Source: Marivita lacus (GTDB taxonomy: Bacteria; Pseudomonadota; Alphaproteobacteria; Rhodobacterales; Rhodobacteraceae). From it: DNA of 64,000 bases. The stretch spans positions 62,001 to 126,000 of the forward strand of contig NZ_BMFC01000008.1 of the NCBI RefSeq assembly GCF_014637725.1. The letters are read 5' to 3'. The notes under the pieces are model-generated. The model ran no database searches. It saw only the letters and a list, made by a program, of their open reading frames with translations, and was not told the origin of the DNA. The translations under genes were made by a program, and so were the position numbers. Numbering within the stretch: the stretch's first letter is position 1; every line of letters starts with the position of its first letter. Positions 33,893 to 42,764 of this stretch are shown in pieces.

Positions 33893-35356
33893 ATGCAGAT
33901 CCTCGGTCATACTCTGTATCTACTGGTGCTCGGCATACTGGTCGCCAGCTTTCCTGCGGGCGGGCTGCGCGGTGCCGAAGGCGCAATCCTCGTCCTGGGC
34001 GCGATCGGGCTGTGGCGGTATTCCTGGGCGGCAATCAACTTTGCCCGCGGTGCCTGGTATCAGGCTTTCGTCTATCCCCGCCTCCGCCGCACAGCAGAAA
34101 CGGCCTATGCAGGCCGTCCTGCCCCAGCGCATGCCTATTTCCTTGCCACCAGCTACAAGATCGATCCCGAGATCACGACGCGGGTCTACCAGTCGATCTT
34201 TGCCGCAGCGGCGCAATCCGCGGGTGGCGCCACCGTGGTCGCCTCGGTCGTGGATGGCGCGGACCTTAGGTTGGTGCGGTCGGTTTTCGCATTGATGAAA
34301 TCGGACATGGCGCGTGTGCACCTGATCGTCGATCAGGTGCCCGGCACCGGCAAGCGGGACGCGTTGGCCAAGTCCCTGCGCATCATCACGAGGCATGCAC
34401 CGTCATGGCGCGACATCGTGATCTTTGTCGATGGCGACAGCTGTGTGCCCGTCGACATCGTCTCCCGCTCGGCGCCTTTCTTCTGCGATCCGGCCGTGGG
34501 TGCGCTGACCACGGATGAAACTGTCGAGATCGACGACGCACCGATGTTCCGCGACTGGTTCGCGCTGCGCTTTACCCAGCGGCAGATGATGATGTCGTCG
34601 ATGGGGCTCAGCCGGCGCGTGCTGACGCTGACGGGCCGGATGTCGGTGTTCCGCGCCGATCTGGCAACCGATCCCGGCTTCATCCGGCAAGTGCAGAGCG
34701 ACTATCTGGACCACTGGCGCCTCGGACGTATCGACTTCCTGACAGGTGACGACAAATCAACATGGTTCTGGCTGCTCAAGAACGGCTACCAGATGCTGTA
34801 TCTGCCCGATGTCCGCACGGTGTCGATGGAACGCCAGCCTCTGCCCGGCTTCGTCGATTCTGCCGTCACGCTGATGGTGCGCTGGTTCGGCAACATGATG
34901 CGCACCAACGGACGCGCGCTGGCCCTGCCGGCATCGCGGATCGGGGCCTTCACCTGGTGGTCGCTGCTGGACCAGAGGGTCTCCGTCTGGACAACGCTTG
35001 CTGGCCCCCTCGGTGTCCTGCTGACGGCTGTTCTGGTCAATCCGGTGATCCTCCCCGCCTACCTCGCCTGGCTGATGGCAACGCGATACGTGTTCTGCAT
35101 CGCTCTGTCGCTGTTTCGCGGCGGAGGCTTTCCGATCAGCTACCCGTTCCTGCTGTATTTCGGCCAGATCGTCGGGGCCGCAGTGAAAAGTTTCATCATG
35201 TTTCGCCTCGACCGGCAGCGCTGGACCCGGCAATCGTCAAGCTCCGGACCACGCCCTGCTGCGGCGCGCTTGGGCAACATCCTCTCCTCCTACGTCCACG
35301 TCCTGACGCTCGGTTGGCTCACGCTCGGTGTGCTCTTCGTTGCGGGCTTGGTCTGA
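33893..35356 (+). CDS. alg8: Alginate-type polymerase glycosyltransferase
   Basis: The start at 33893 is one base after the algD stop; an upstream in-frame start lies inside algD. The 487-residue inner-membrane GT2 enzyme has two N-terminal membrane segments, a cytosolic GT domain with VIFVDGDSCVP (DxD-type), TGDDKST and the RW-containing LMVRWFGNMMR, and several C-terminal membrane segments. It would polymerise GDP-mannuronate into polymannuronate together with Alg44. Length and order (after algD, before alg44) match the Pseudomonas operon. Confidence 0.92.
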   Translation: MQILGHTLYLLVLGILVASFPAGGLRGAEGAILVLGAIGLWRYSWAAINFARGAWYQAFVYPRLRRTAETAYAGRPAPAHAYFLATSYKIDPEITTRVYQSIFAAAAQSAGGATVVASVVDGADLRLVRSVFALMKSDMARVHLIVDQVPGTGKRDALAKSLRIITRHAPSWRDIVIFVDGDSCVPVDIVSRSAPFFCDPAVGALTTDETVEIDDAPMFRDWFALRFTQRQMMMSSMGLSRRVLTLTGRMSVFRADLATDPGFIRQVQSDYLDHWRLGRIDFLTGDDKSTWFWLLKNGYQMLYLPDVRTVSMERQPLPGFVDSAVTLMVRWFGNMMRTNGRALALPASRIGAFTWWSLLDQRVSVWTTLAGPLGVLLTAVLVNPVILPAYLAWLMATRYVFCIALSLFRGGGFPISYPFLLYFGQIVGAAVKSFIMFRLDRQRWTRQSSSSGPRPAAARLGNILSSYVHVLTLGWLTLGVLFVAGLV

Positions 35357-35380
35357 CCGCTTTCCAGAAAGGCAATCTAC

Positions 35381-36532
35381 ATGGAATCCGCATATCTTTC
35401 TTCTGCGAATCGCGTCCCAATCGGCCTGTCGTCTGGAAACGATCACCCGATCTTGGCTCTGCCATTTACCGCTTCGATCGACGGCCGGCAGTTTCATGGG
35501 CGAGGCCTGTCGCTGGTCGCGGCCTTTGTCGCAGGATTGATGGACCCATCGGCGCTGAACCAGATACGGATGGTGCGGCTGACCTTTCAGTTCGACGGGT
35601 TTACCGTGACGCTGGTGGTGGATGCCGAGGTGCGCGAAAACGCCTTTGACTCCGGCGAAGCCGAACTGATCTTCGTCCATCCCACCGGGCCGCACCTGCC
35701 ACAGCTCCGGCATATCCTGAATGCCTTTATCGCGGGCGATCTCATCGGATTGGGCCAGACGATCAGCGTGGCCGGAACTGCCGCCGCCAAGGGGCCGAAA
35801 GCCGATACGGCGCGGGAAAGCCGCCTGTCGCTGCGGCGCATGGCCGGAGGTCTGGGCGTCGGCCTGTTGTCGCTGGGCTTGATCGCTGTGGCAGGGACGC
35901 TGATCTACCAGCGGGCCTATGTCACGCTGCTGCCCACCCCTGGCACGGTTGTCTCAACGGCCGAAACGTTGCGCGCCACGACAACCGGTCAGGTCGTCTT
36001 TCTCGACCTGACCGCCGGTCAAGGCGACGTTGCCATCGCCATACAATCCGCGTCCGGTGACGTGCAAAGCCTGATCCTGCCCTGTGAGTGCAGCGTGACA
36101 TCGGATGGACTGCGCGAAGGGTCCACGGTTCTGATGGGCGAAGCCGTGTTGCGACTTGCACAAGAGAGCGACATGCGTCTGGTCGCGGCGGACATTCCTC
36201 CCGAGATGCTGTTCGACCTTGCCGGTGCGGACCGGATCACGCTGACCCTGCCGAACGGGGAAACAGCATCTGCCACCATCGACCCGCTCCGGCGCGCCAT
36301 CAATGAAACCCAGGCAAACACAGTATACCTGAGACCGGATGCACCGCTCGGGTCGGACCGCCTCGGCGACCCGGTCGAGGTGCGCATCCTGCGGGATACG
36401 GGAGCTTTGGGGCAGTTCGCCGAGACCACCGGTCGCCGTCTGACGGCGTGGGCACACGCCATACCCAGCCATCTCGCGGGATGGGCCAAAGCTGCCAGCA
36501 TGCAACTTGCAAATTTTTTCCAGGGGGTTTGA
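35381..36532 (+). CDS. alg44: Alginate co-polymerase Alg44 with degenerate PilZ domain
   Basis: This 383-residue protein (Pseudomonas Alg44 has 389) has an N-terminal cytosolic PilZ-like domain (1-150), one transmembrane helix (about 153-176, GGLGVGLLSLGLIAVAGTLIY) and a periplasmic HlyD-like part. In Pseudomonas the PilZ domain binds cyclic di-GMP through an RxxxR motif and D-x-S-x-x-G. Here the corresponding segments read HPILALPFTASIDG and RGLSLVAAFVAG, so both arginines and the acidic/Gly positions are absent. Polymer synthesis may thus not depend on cyclic di-GMP in the usual way. The start follows AAAGG. It is 24 bases after alg8. Confidence 0.82.
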   Translation: MESAYLSSANRVPIGLSSGNDHPILALPFTASIDGRQFHGRGLSLVAAFVAGLMDPSALNQIRMVRLTFQFDGFTVTLVVDAEVRENAFDSGEAELIFVHPTGPHLPQLRHILNAFIAGDLIGLGQTISVAGTAAAKGPKADTARESRLSLRRMAGGLGVGLLSLGLIAVAGTLIYQRAYVTLLPTPGTVVSTAETLRATTTGQVVFLDLTAGQGDVAIAIQSASGDVQSLILPCECSVTSDGLREGSTVLMGEAVLRLAQESDMRLVAADIPPEMLFDLAGADRITLTLPNGETASATIDPLRRAINETQANTVYLRPDAPLGSDRLGDPVEVRILRDTGALGQFAETTGRRLTAWAHAIPSHLAGWAKAASMQLANFFQGV

Positions 36533-36536
36533 AATA

Positions 36537-37973
36537 ATGGTGTCAATTTATCCGCTCATTCTGTGTGGAGGCATGGGGTCACGCCTGTGGCCGATGTCAC
36601 GCATTGACCAACCAAAGCAGTTTCAACCGACCGATGGTCCAGACAGCCTGACCTATTTTCAGACAACCGTGCAACGGCATCGCGGCGCGTTGTTCCACGA
36701 TCCGATCATCGTGACGAACGCCGCGCAGGCCGAACTGGTCACGCAGCAACTGAGCGAGATCCAGGTTTCGGGCCGCATCATCGGTGAACCTGTCGGACGG
36801 AACACCGGTCCGGCGGTCCTAGCCGCGGCACTGTCGATCCTGCAGGATGATCCCGACGCAGTCCTTCTTGTTCTGCCGTCTGACCACATCATTGTCGGCG
36901 ATCTGAACACGACTGTCGGCACCATGCGCGCTGCTGCTGCCAAAGGCCAGATCATCGTCTTTGGCATCGCACCCCTCTATGCCGAGACGGGTTATGGCTA
37001 CATTATCGACGGCGGCGCAGTCGCGGGTCATGACGGTTTGCATTCCGTCGCACGCTTTATCGAGAAGCCGCCGGTCGATGTCGCGGAGGATCTGATCCAC
37101 CAAGGCACCGCCTATTGGGCGTCAGGCATCAGCATGTTTCGCGCCGATGTGATCAGTGCGGAATTCCAACGTCTCGATCCGCAGACCCACGCAGCCGTAA
37201 GCGGATCGGTGACAGCTGCGAAAAAGACGCGCACGGGCATCACCCTGAACGAGCCGGAATTCCGCCAAGCCCGGGATGAACCGACGGAACGCGCGATCTT
37301 TGAAAAGACCCCGGCGATCGCGCTCGCGATGCTCGACGTGAAGTGGGATGACGTCGGGGCGTGGTCCTCGGTCTATGACGTCAACACCAAGTGCACAGAC
37401 GGCAATGTCACCAACGGCGACGTGATGACGCTGGACACCACCAATTCGCTGATCCGCAGCGATGGACGGCTCGTCGTGGTAATCGGAATGGACGATCTGA
37501 TCCTCGTCGATACCACGGACGCGCTTCTCGTGACGAACCGCAAACATGCCCAACATGTCAAAACGGTCGTGGAAAAACTCAAGTCCGGCAGCCGAGCCGA
37601 AGTCGTCAGCCATCCATTCCGCAAGCAGGTCTGGGGCGTGATCGAGGCGCTCGCGACAGAACCGGGATATCGGCTCGACATGATCCTGCTGCGCCCCGGC
37701 TCGACGATGGAGATCAATGGGCACGGGCTTGGGTCAAGCTTCCTGTCTGTCGTGTCCGGGCAGGGAAGCTATACCGATGAACGAACAGAGGAACCTCGGG
37801 ACCTTGCGCTTGGCAGCATGCTGACCATCGACCGTGACACCGAGGTCAGCCTGACGAACACGGCCAAGGGTGACATGCGGGCCTTCCTGCTCTCGACCAC
37901 GACCGAAACCATGCAGGATTCCTTCGAGACCGAAGAGGCCGCACCGCTGCGGCGCGCGCTTGCCCATGGATAA
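36537..37973 (+). CDS. algA: Mannose-1-phosphate guanylyltransferase (AlgA-like, isomerase half degenerate)
   Basis: The start at 36537 follows AGGGGG, giving 478 residues (AlgA about 481). The N-terminal two thirds is a GDP-mannose pyrophosphorylase with LCGGMGSRLWPMSR...PKQF, VLPSDHII, FIEKP and YWASGISMF. The C-terminal cupin should be phosphomannose isomerase, with zinc ligands in a QMHHHRAEHWIVV-type segment. Here the aligned stretch is EINGHGLGSSFLSVVSGQGS, which lacks the His/Glu ligands. The isomerase half therefore looks inactive while the guanylyltransferase half looks sound. It lies inside the operon, not at its end as in Pseudomonas. Confidence 0.9.
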   Translation: MVSIYPLILCGGMGSRLWPMSRIDQPKQFQPTDGPDSLTYFQTTVQRHRGALFHDPIIVTNAAQAELVTQQLSEIQVSGRIIGEPVGRNTGPAVLAAALSILQDDPDAVLLVLPSDHIIVGDLNTTVGTMRAAAAKGQIIVFGIAPLYAETGYGYIIDGGAVAGHDGLHSVARFIEKPPVDVAEDLIHQGTAYWASGISMFRADVISAEFQRLDPQTHAAVSGSVTAAKKTRTGITLNEPEFRQARDEPTERAIFEKTPAIALAMLDVKWDDVGAWSSVYDVNTKCTDGNVTNGDVMTLDTTNSLIRSDGRLVVVIGMDDLILVDTTDALLVTNRKHAQHVKTVVEKLKSGSRAEVVSHPFRKQVWGVIEALATEPGYRLDMILLRPGSTMEINGHGLGSSFLSVVSGQGSYTDERTEEPRDLALGSMLTIDRDTEVSLTNTAKGDMRAFLLSTTTETMQDSFETEEAAPLRRALAHG

Positions 37974-39459
37974 GTCGATCCCGATCCTGAGCCTTTCCAT
38001 ACTGACGCTGTTGCCCATCGGCGCGGGCGCTCAACAGTTCGACTACCTGGCCCATCAGAGGATGGAAAACGCGGTCGCGCGACTGTCCGACCCGCAGACC
38101 GCGGATGACCTGGCGGTAGACGCAGATGCGATCATGGCAACGCTCGGACTGGCATGGAGCGCAGCAATTCCGGCCGACAGCCCCGACAGGAGCTTTGAAC
38201 CCGAAGCGGGCGCGGTGATCGAGTTGGTGGATATCCGCCTGCTGCTGACGCAGATCGCGATTCAGGCGGGTGCGCGCGACCATCACGCGCTTTTACGAGC
38301 ACAAGGCGAGCGCGAACGCAACGTTATCCTGCTTCGTGGAGGCGCTGTCGCGCTGCCTGAGCTTTTCCGCCTGTCACGGGACACCCCGGCGCAGGATTTC
38401 GTCATCGAAACACCTGAAGGAATTCGCCTCACGCGTCCGCTGGCCATCTGGTCGGATGCCGGGCTGTCGCTTGATGCCAAAGATCATCTGGTTCTGGATC
38501 AGGCAAGCGGCAGCTTTGTCGCCAATCTAGGCCGGCTTGACGTGCAAGGTGGCACGATCTCCGGCAACACTGGAGAAAACATTGGCGAACCGGGATTCCG
38601 GCCGTTCGTACTGACCGCTGGTCGGGGTGGGTTCACGGCGAAAAAGGCCCGGTTCCGCCATCTTGGCTTTGGCAAATCGCCGGTCTTCGGCGGCATCACC
38701 GTGGTGAACAATGGTCTTGTGGTGCCAGAGGTTTCCTCGATCATCGCAGACAGCTCAGTGGATGACGTGGCGACCTTGGCGCTGATCGGCACGACCGATG
38801 CTGCGGTGTTCGGCAACCGCATATCCAACTCGACCGCCGCGGCCATCCTGATCTCCAACGCGCAAGGAAGCTTCGTTTCCGACAACCACCTGATCGCACT
38901 GACCGGGCCACAGGCCATCCGGATCACCGCAGGATCATCGGATGTACGGGTCCGCAGCAACCTGCTGTCCGGCGCCTCCCGCATGGGCATCTTGGTCGAC
39001 CCCGACAGTTACGACGTCACCATCTCCGGCAACCTTGTCACCGGCAGTGAGTTCACCGGCGTCAGTGTGGACGGGGCGCGCTGCATCCTGCTCACTGACA
39101 ACCTCGTGGCAGGAAACAGCGGCGCCGGGATCAGCCTGAAGGCCTCCGACGAGATCATCGCCGCAAACAATGCCATCCTGTTCAACCACGGGTCAGGCGT
39201 CCTGGTACGCGACCAGGTGACCAACGCTCTGGTCCAACTGAGCGGCAATGTCCTGATGGCCAACCGTGACGGCTTGCGCGGCGCAACGCCGGGCAATGTC
39301 TTGCTGCAAGGAAACGATCTCGAGCGGCAAATGCCGCGCGTCTTTGCAGGTGATCTTGCTGCACTGAACGTGAACTGGCTGCGAAACCGCCGCCACGCGA
39401 CTCCCGTATCGGTCCAATCCCCAACACGCGCAGGCTGCGCTCCGCAAGGAAACGGCTGA
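37966..39459 (+). CDS. algG: AlgG-like periplasmic beta-helix protein (mannuronan C5-epimerase family)
   Basis: ATG 37966 overlaps the algA stop by eight bases and gives 497 residues with a signal peptide (ILSLSILTLLPIGAGAQ). The C-terminal half is a right-handed beta-helix of CASH-type repeats (NAQGSFVSDNHL, SYDVTISGNLVTGSEFTGVSV, DEIIAANNAILFNHGSGVLV) as in AlgG. The epimerase signature DPHD is replaced by DPDS (ILVDPDSYDV), removing the catalytic His. It may serve as a scaffold protecting the chain, or have altered activity. Family is firm; activity is doubtful. Confidence 0.82.
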   Translation: MDKSIPILSLSILTLLPIGAGAQQFDYLAHQRMENAVARLSDPQTADDLAVDADAIMATLGLAWSAAIPADSPDRSFEPEAGAVIELVDIRLLLTQIAIQAGARDHHALLRAQGERERNVILLRGGAVALPELFRLSRDTPAQDFVIETPEGIRLTRPLAIWSDAGLSLDAKDHLVLDQASGSFVANLGRLDVQGGTISGNTGENIGEPGFRPFVLTAGRGGFTAKKARFRHLGFGKSPVFGGITVVNNGLVVPEVSSIIADSSVDDVATLALIGTTDAAVFGNRISNSTAAAILISNAQGSFVSDNHLIALTGPQAIRITAGSSDVRVRSNLLSGASRMGILVDPDSYDVTISGNLVTGSEFTGVSVDGARCILLTDNLVAGNSGAGISLKASDEIIAANNAILFNHGSGVLVRDQVTNALVQLSGNVLMANRDGLRGATPGNVLLQGNDLERQMPRVFAGDLAALNVNWLRNRRHATPVSVQSPTRAGCAPQGNG

Positions 39460-40880
39460 TGGTATTTTCCTCCGAAACCTTCCTGTTTATGTTCCTGCCG
39501 CTGTTCCTCGCGCTGTATTACCTGACGCCTGCGCGGTTCCGGTCAGTCACGATCCTGATCGGGTCCTATGCCTTTTACGGTTGGTGGCGGATCGACTTTC
39601 TGGGCCTGCTGTTCCTGACGACGCTCTGGACCTATTTCTTTGGTCGCCGCATCGGGGCCGCCACCAACCGGCGCGCCGCGAGAACCTATCTGATCCTCGG
39701 GCTTGCCGGGTGTCTGGCCGTGCTGGGAGTGTTCAAGTACCTGAACTTCTTCATCGACAGCCTTGCTACGCTCTGGGGTACCGATGCTGACGGGCTGGGC
39801 GTACATTGGCGGCTGATCCTGCCGATCGGCGTGTCGTTCTACGTCTTTCAGGCGGTCAGCTATCTGGTTGATGTCTATCGCAAGGACGCGGTCGCAACGG
39901 CCCGGTTTTTCGACTTTGCCGCCTTTATCGCCCTGTTCCCGCAACTGATCGCGGGGCCGATCCTGCGATTCAAGGATCTGACCGGACAGTTTGCCGATCG
40001 GACCCATTCGCTCGACCTGTTCCTTGCCGGTCTGACGGTGTTCGCCCTCGGTCTTGCAAAAAAGGTGCTTCTGGCCGACACGGTCGCGCCCCTTGCCAAC
40101 CTGGCGTTCGACACGCCGGACCCGACGTTGCTGCTGGCCTGGGTCGGGGCCGTTGCCTACATGATCCAGCTCTATTTCGATTTTTCGGGCTACAGCGACA
40201 TGGCCATCGGTCTTGGCCTGATGATGGGATTCCACTTCATCCGCAATTTCGACACGCCCTATATCAGCGCGTCGATCACCGAATTCTGGCGGCGCTGGCA
40301 CGTCAGCCTGTCCGTCTGGCTGCGCGACTACCTGTACATCCCGCTGGGCGGCAACCGGCGCGGCACGGCGCGGACCTATGTGAACCTGATGCTGGTCATG
40401 TGTCTCGGTGGGCTCTGGCACGGGGCCAACTGGACCTTTGTTCTCTGGGGTTTTTGGCACGGCAGTTGGCTGGCGCTGGAGCGTGCCACCGGGCGGGACA
40501 AGGGCACGCACCTCTTGGCAGTCGGATCAACCCTGATGATCGTGCTGCTGGGCTGGGTCATGTTCCGTGCCGCGTCCGTCCCGGACGCATTCGGCGTCTA
40601 TGCCGGGATGATTGGACTGAACGGGGTTACAACCGCGCCCGACGTGGCGCTGGCGATCACCAACGAAGCCTTGTTCTTCCTGATGCTGGGAATCGCCGTC
40701 GCTGCCGCAGAGCCGCGCCTGAACCGGGCAGCCGCAACCACGCTGCGACCGATGCCGAACGGCAGTCTGACAGCGCTCAACACCATGGTGCCGTCGATGC
40801 TGATGCTCGGCCTGGGCACCTTCACGGTCATGAAACTCGCGGAACAGAGCTTTTCTCCGTTCCTGTACTTCCAGTTCTAG
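39459..40880 (+). CDS. algI: Alginate O-acetyltransferase membrane protein (MBOAT)
   Basis: This 473-residue polytopic membrane protein of the MBOAT family moves acetyl groups across the inner membrane for alginate acetylation. The start overlaps the algG stop by one base (TGATG) and follows AAGGA. Key features are ETFLFMFLPLFLALYYL at the N-terminus, FFDFAAFIALFPQLIAGPIL, and the catalytic His region GGLWHGANWTFVLWGFWHG, with both conserved histidines present. It looks intact. Confidence 0.94.
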   Translation: MVFSSETFLFMFLPLFLALYYLTPARFRSVTILIGSYAFYGWWRIDFLGLLFLTTLWTYFFGRRIGAATNRRAARTYLILGLAGCLAVLGVFKYLNFFIDSLATLWGTDADGLGVHWRLILPIGVSFYVFQAVSYLVDVYRKDAVATARFFDFAAFIALFPQLIAGPILRFKDLTGQFADRTHSLDLFLAGLTVFALGLAKKVLLADTVAPLANLAFDTPDPTLLLAWVGAVAYMIQLYFDFSGYSDMAIGLGLMMGFHFIRNFDTPYISASITEFWRRWHVSLSVWLRDYLYIPLGGNRRGTARTYVNLMLVMCLGGLWHGANWTFVLWGFWHGSWLALERATGRDKGTHLLAVGSTLMIVLLGWVMFRAASVPDAFGVYAGMIGLNGVTTAPDVALAITNEALFFLMLGIAVAAAEPRLNRAAATTLRPMPNGSLTALNTMVPSMLMLGLGTFTVMKLAEQSFSPFLYFQF

Positions 40881-40888
40881 GAGGCTTG

Positions 40889-41995
40889 ATGCCCAAATTC
40901 CTGCACGCCGCCCGCATGGCCCTGCCGACCCTGTTCTTCGGCTATGCGCTTTTGGCCAATCTGTCTCTGGCGACGGGGCAAAACCCGGCTGTGGATTTAC
41001 CTGAGGGCGAGTTGCTGTCCGGCGGACTGACCCGCGACCTCGACAGCCTCTACAAGTCGGACCTGCCTCATAGAGACCTGTCTTTCAACCTGATCGGAGC
41101 CGCGCGCTATACGGTGCTGGGCGAGGCGCGGCAGGGCGCGATCGTGGGGCAAGGCGGCTGGCTCTTCACCGCCGAAGAACTGCGTCCACAGCCCTCTGAG
41201 CCGCAACTGGACGGGGTCGTCAGTACCGTGCGGGACATTGCGACGCAGTTGCGGGCGCAGGGCACAGATCTGGTGGTCGTACCCCTTCCAGCCAAGATCG
41301 ACATTTACCGCGACAAAAGCCCTGATCGCGTGTTCGGACAGGCGCTTGAGACATTGTATGCCCGGTTTAGCGACCAACTTGCCGTGCAAAGCGTTGGGGT
41401 GGTGGATGCCCGCGACGCGCTCACCAATCCGGCAGCGCCGGTGTTCTTTGCCACCGATACCCACTGGACGCCGCATGGCGCCAAGCTGGTGGCGACGGCG
41501 GTCGCGGCCTCCGGCACAATCGACCGCGGCGCACTGGAGTATGACCTCGTTCGACGGGATGCCAAGGCGCTGACCGGCGATCTAATCAGATTTGTCACCA
41601 GCAATGATTTTGCCCCCCGTATCGGACTGCCTCCGGAAACCATCGTTCAGCGGGTTCAGACGCCGGTCGATGCTGGCTCCGACATCTTCGGAGATGCGGA
41701 TCACGACATCGTTCTGGTCGGAACAAGCTATAGCGCCAATGACGACTGGGGCTTTGCCGATGCGCTGATGCGGACCCTCGGCCGCGATGTCGTCAACGTG
41801 GCGCAGCAGGGTCTGGGGCCATTGCAGCCGATGCGTGATTATCTGGAAGGGCCCGACTTCCGCAATACGCCCCCTGCCGTCGTGATCTGGGAAATTCCGA
41901 TCCGCTACCTGACAGATGAAACACTCTGGCCGGCAGCTTCCGAGCCCGCGTCAGAGCTTGTGGCACTCTCAACAAAGGAGCCTGCTGATGGGTAA
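40889..41995 (+). CDS. algJ: Alginate O-acetylation protein AlgJ (SGNH-type)
   Basis: The start at 40889 follows TAGGAGG, giving 368 residues. An N-terminal membrane anchor/signal (LPTLFFGYALLANLSLATG) precedes a periplasmic SGNH-hydrolase-like domain with GGWLFTAEEL, the Asp-His pair of TDTHWTPHGAK and the Ser nucleophile in VGTSYSAND. These match AlgJ/AlgX acetylesterase-type active sites, so this step appears functional. It works with AlgI and AlgF. Confidence 0.88.
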   Translation: MPKFLHAARMALPTLFFGYALLANLSLATGQNPAVDLPEGELLSGGLTRDLDSLYKSDLPHRDLSFNLIGAARYTVLGEARQGAIVGQGGWLFTAEELRPQPSEPQLDGVVSTVRDIATQLRAQGTDLVVVPLPAKIDIYRDKSPDRVFGQALETLYARFSDQLAVQSVGVVDARDALTNPAAPVFFATDTHWTPHGAKLVATAVAASGTIDRGALEYDLVRRDAKALTGDLIRFVTSNDFAPRIGLPPETIVQRVQTPVDAGSDIFGDADHDIVLVGTSYSANDDWGFADALMRTLGRDVVNVAQQGLGPLQPMRDYLEGPDFRNTPPAVVIWEIPIRYLTDETLWPAASEPASELVALSTKEPADG

Positions 41996-42764
41996 TGCCG
42001 TCCTTCCTGCGATCCTCGCCATAAGCATGGCCACCGGGCTATCGGCGCAGCCGGTCCCGCTCAATCCGGAAGGGCCGGAAACCATGTCGCAAACAGATGT
42101 GGTCGTCGTCGATTTTGTCTTCGAAAACAGGGTCCGAAAGACCAACAATCTCCCCACGGCCGCGCTCAGGTCTGCCCGGCGCCAGATGCTGGGCGGCGGA
42201 TACATCAGTCTGGACAAGCTGCGCGCCCTCGCGGATGCGGGTGACGGTCTGGCGGCCTTTCGCTATGCCAAGGCGCTGCAGGAACGGGACACACCCGATC
42301 CGACCGGGGCAATCGCGCATTACTACGCGATAGCCGCCTATACCGGACGGGACTTTGCAGTCCGTCCACTGGTACGCCTGCTGAAATCTGACGGCACAGG
42401 ATACAGCGCCTCCCGTCTGAGACATGCTCTCAATGCCATGAAGGTGCAGGCGCTCAGCGGCAATACGGATGCCGCGGTGCTTTTGGGACAGATGTATGCC
42501 GATGGTGTGCCGTTCGGTCAGGATCTGGCGTTGGCGCAAACCTATCTCACCGAGAGCCCGGACGGGCCCAAGCCTCGTGCGATCCTGCAACTGGCCGTTG
42601 CCATGATGTCTGATCCCGACGATGCGTCCGATGGACATCCGGGAGCCCGCTCTGCCCTGATGCTGGCCGCATCGACCGACGATCTGTCGGTGCGCGTCAC
42701 CGCGGAAAACCTGCTGCGCCTGCTTGACACGACGTCCATTTTCCAAACCGAGGTGACACAATGA
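41988..42764 (+). CDS. Small periplasmic Sel1-like repeat protein in the alginate-type operon
   Basis: ATG 41988 follows AAAGGAG and overlaps the algJ stop by eight bases. The 258-residue product has a signal peptide (LPAILAISMATGLSAQ) and Sel1/TPR-like helical repeats (GDGLAAFRYAKALQER; GNTDAAVLLGQMYADGVPFGQD). No direct counterpart is known to me in the Pseudomonas alginate operon. It may share the AlgK role of a helical scaffold in the periplasm, next to the larger repeat protein at 44726-47470. Confidence 0.72.
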   Translation: MGNAVLPAILAISMATGLSAQPVPLNPEGPETMSQTDVVVVDFVFENRVRKTNNLPTAALRSARRQMLGGGYISLDKLRALADAGDGLAAFRYAKALQERDTPDPTGAIAHYYAIAAYTGRDFAVRPLVRLLKSDGTGYSASRLRHALNAMKVQALSGNTDAAVLLGQMYADGVPFGQDLALAQTYLTESPDGPKPRAILQLAVAMMSDPDDASDGHPGARSALMLAASTDDLSVRVTAENLLRLLDTTSIFQTEVTQ

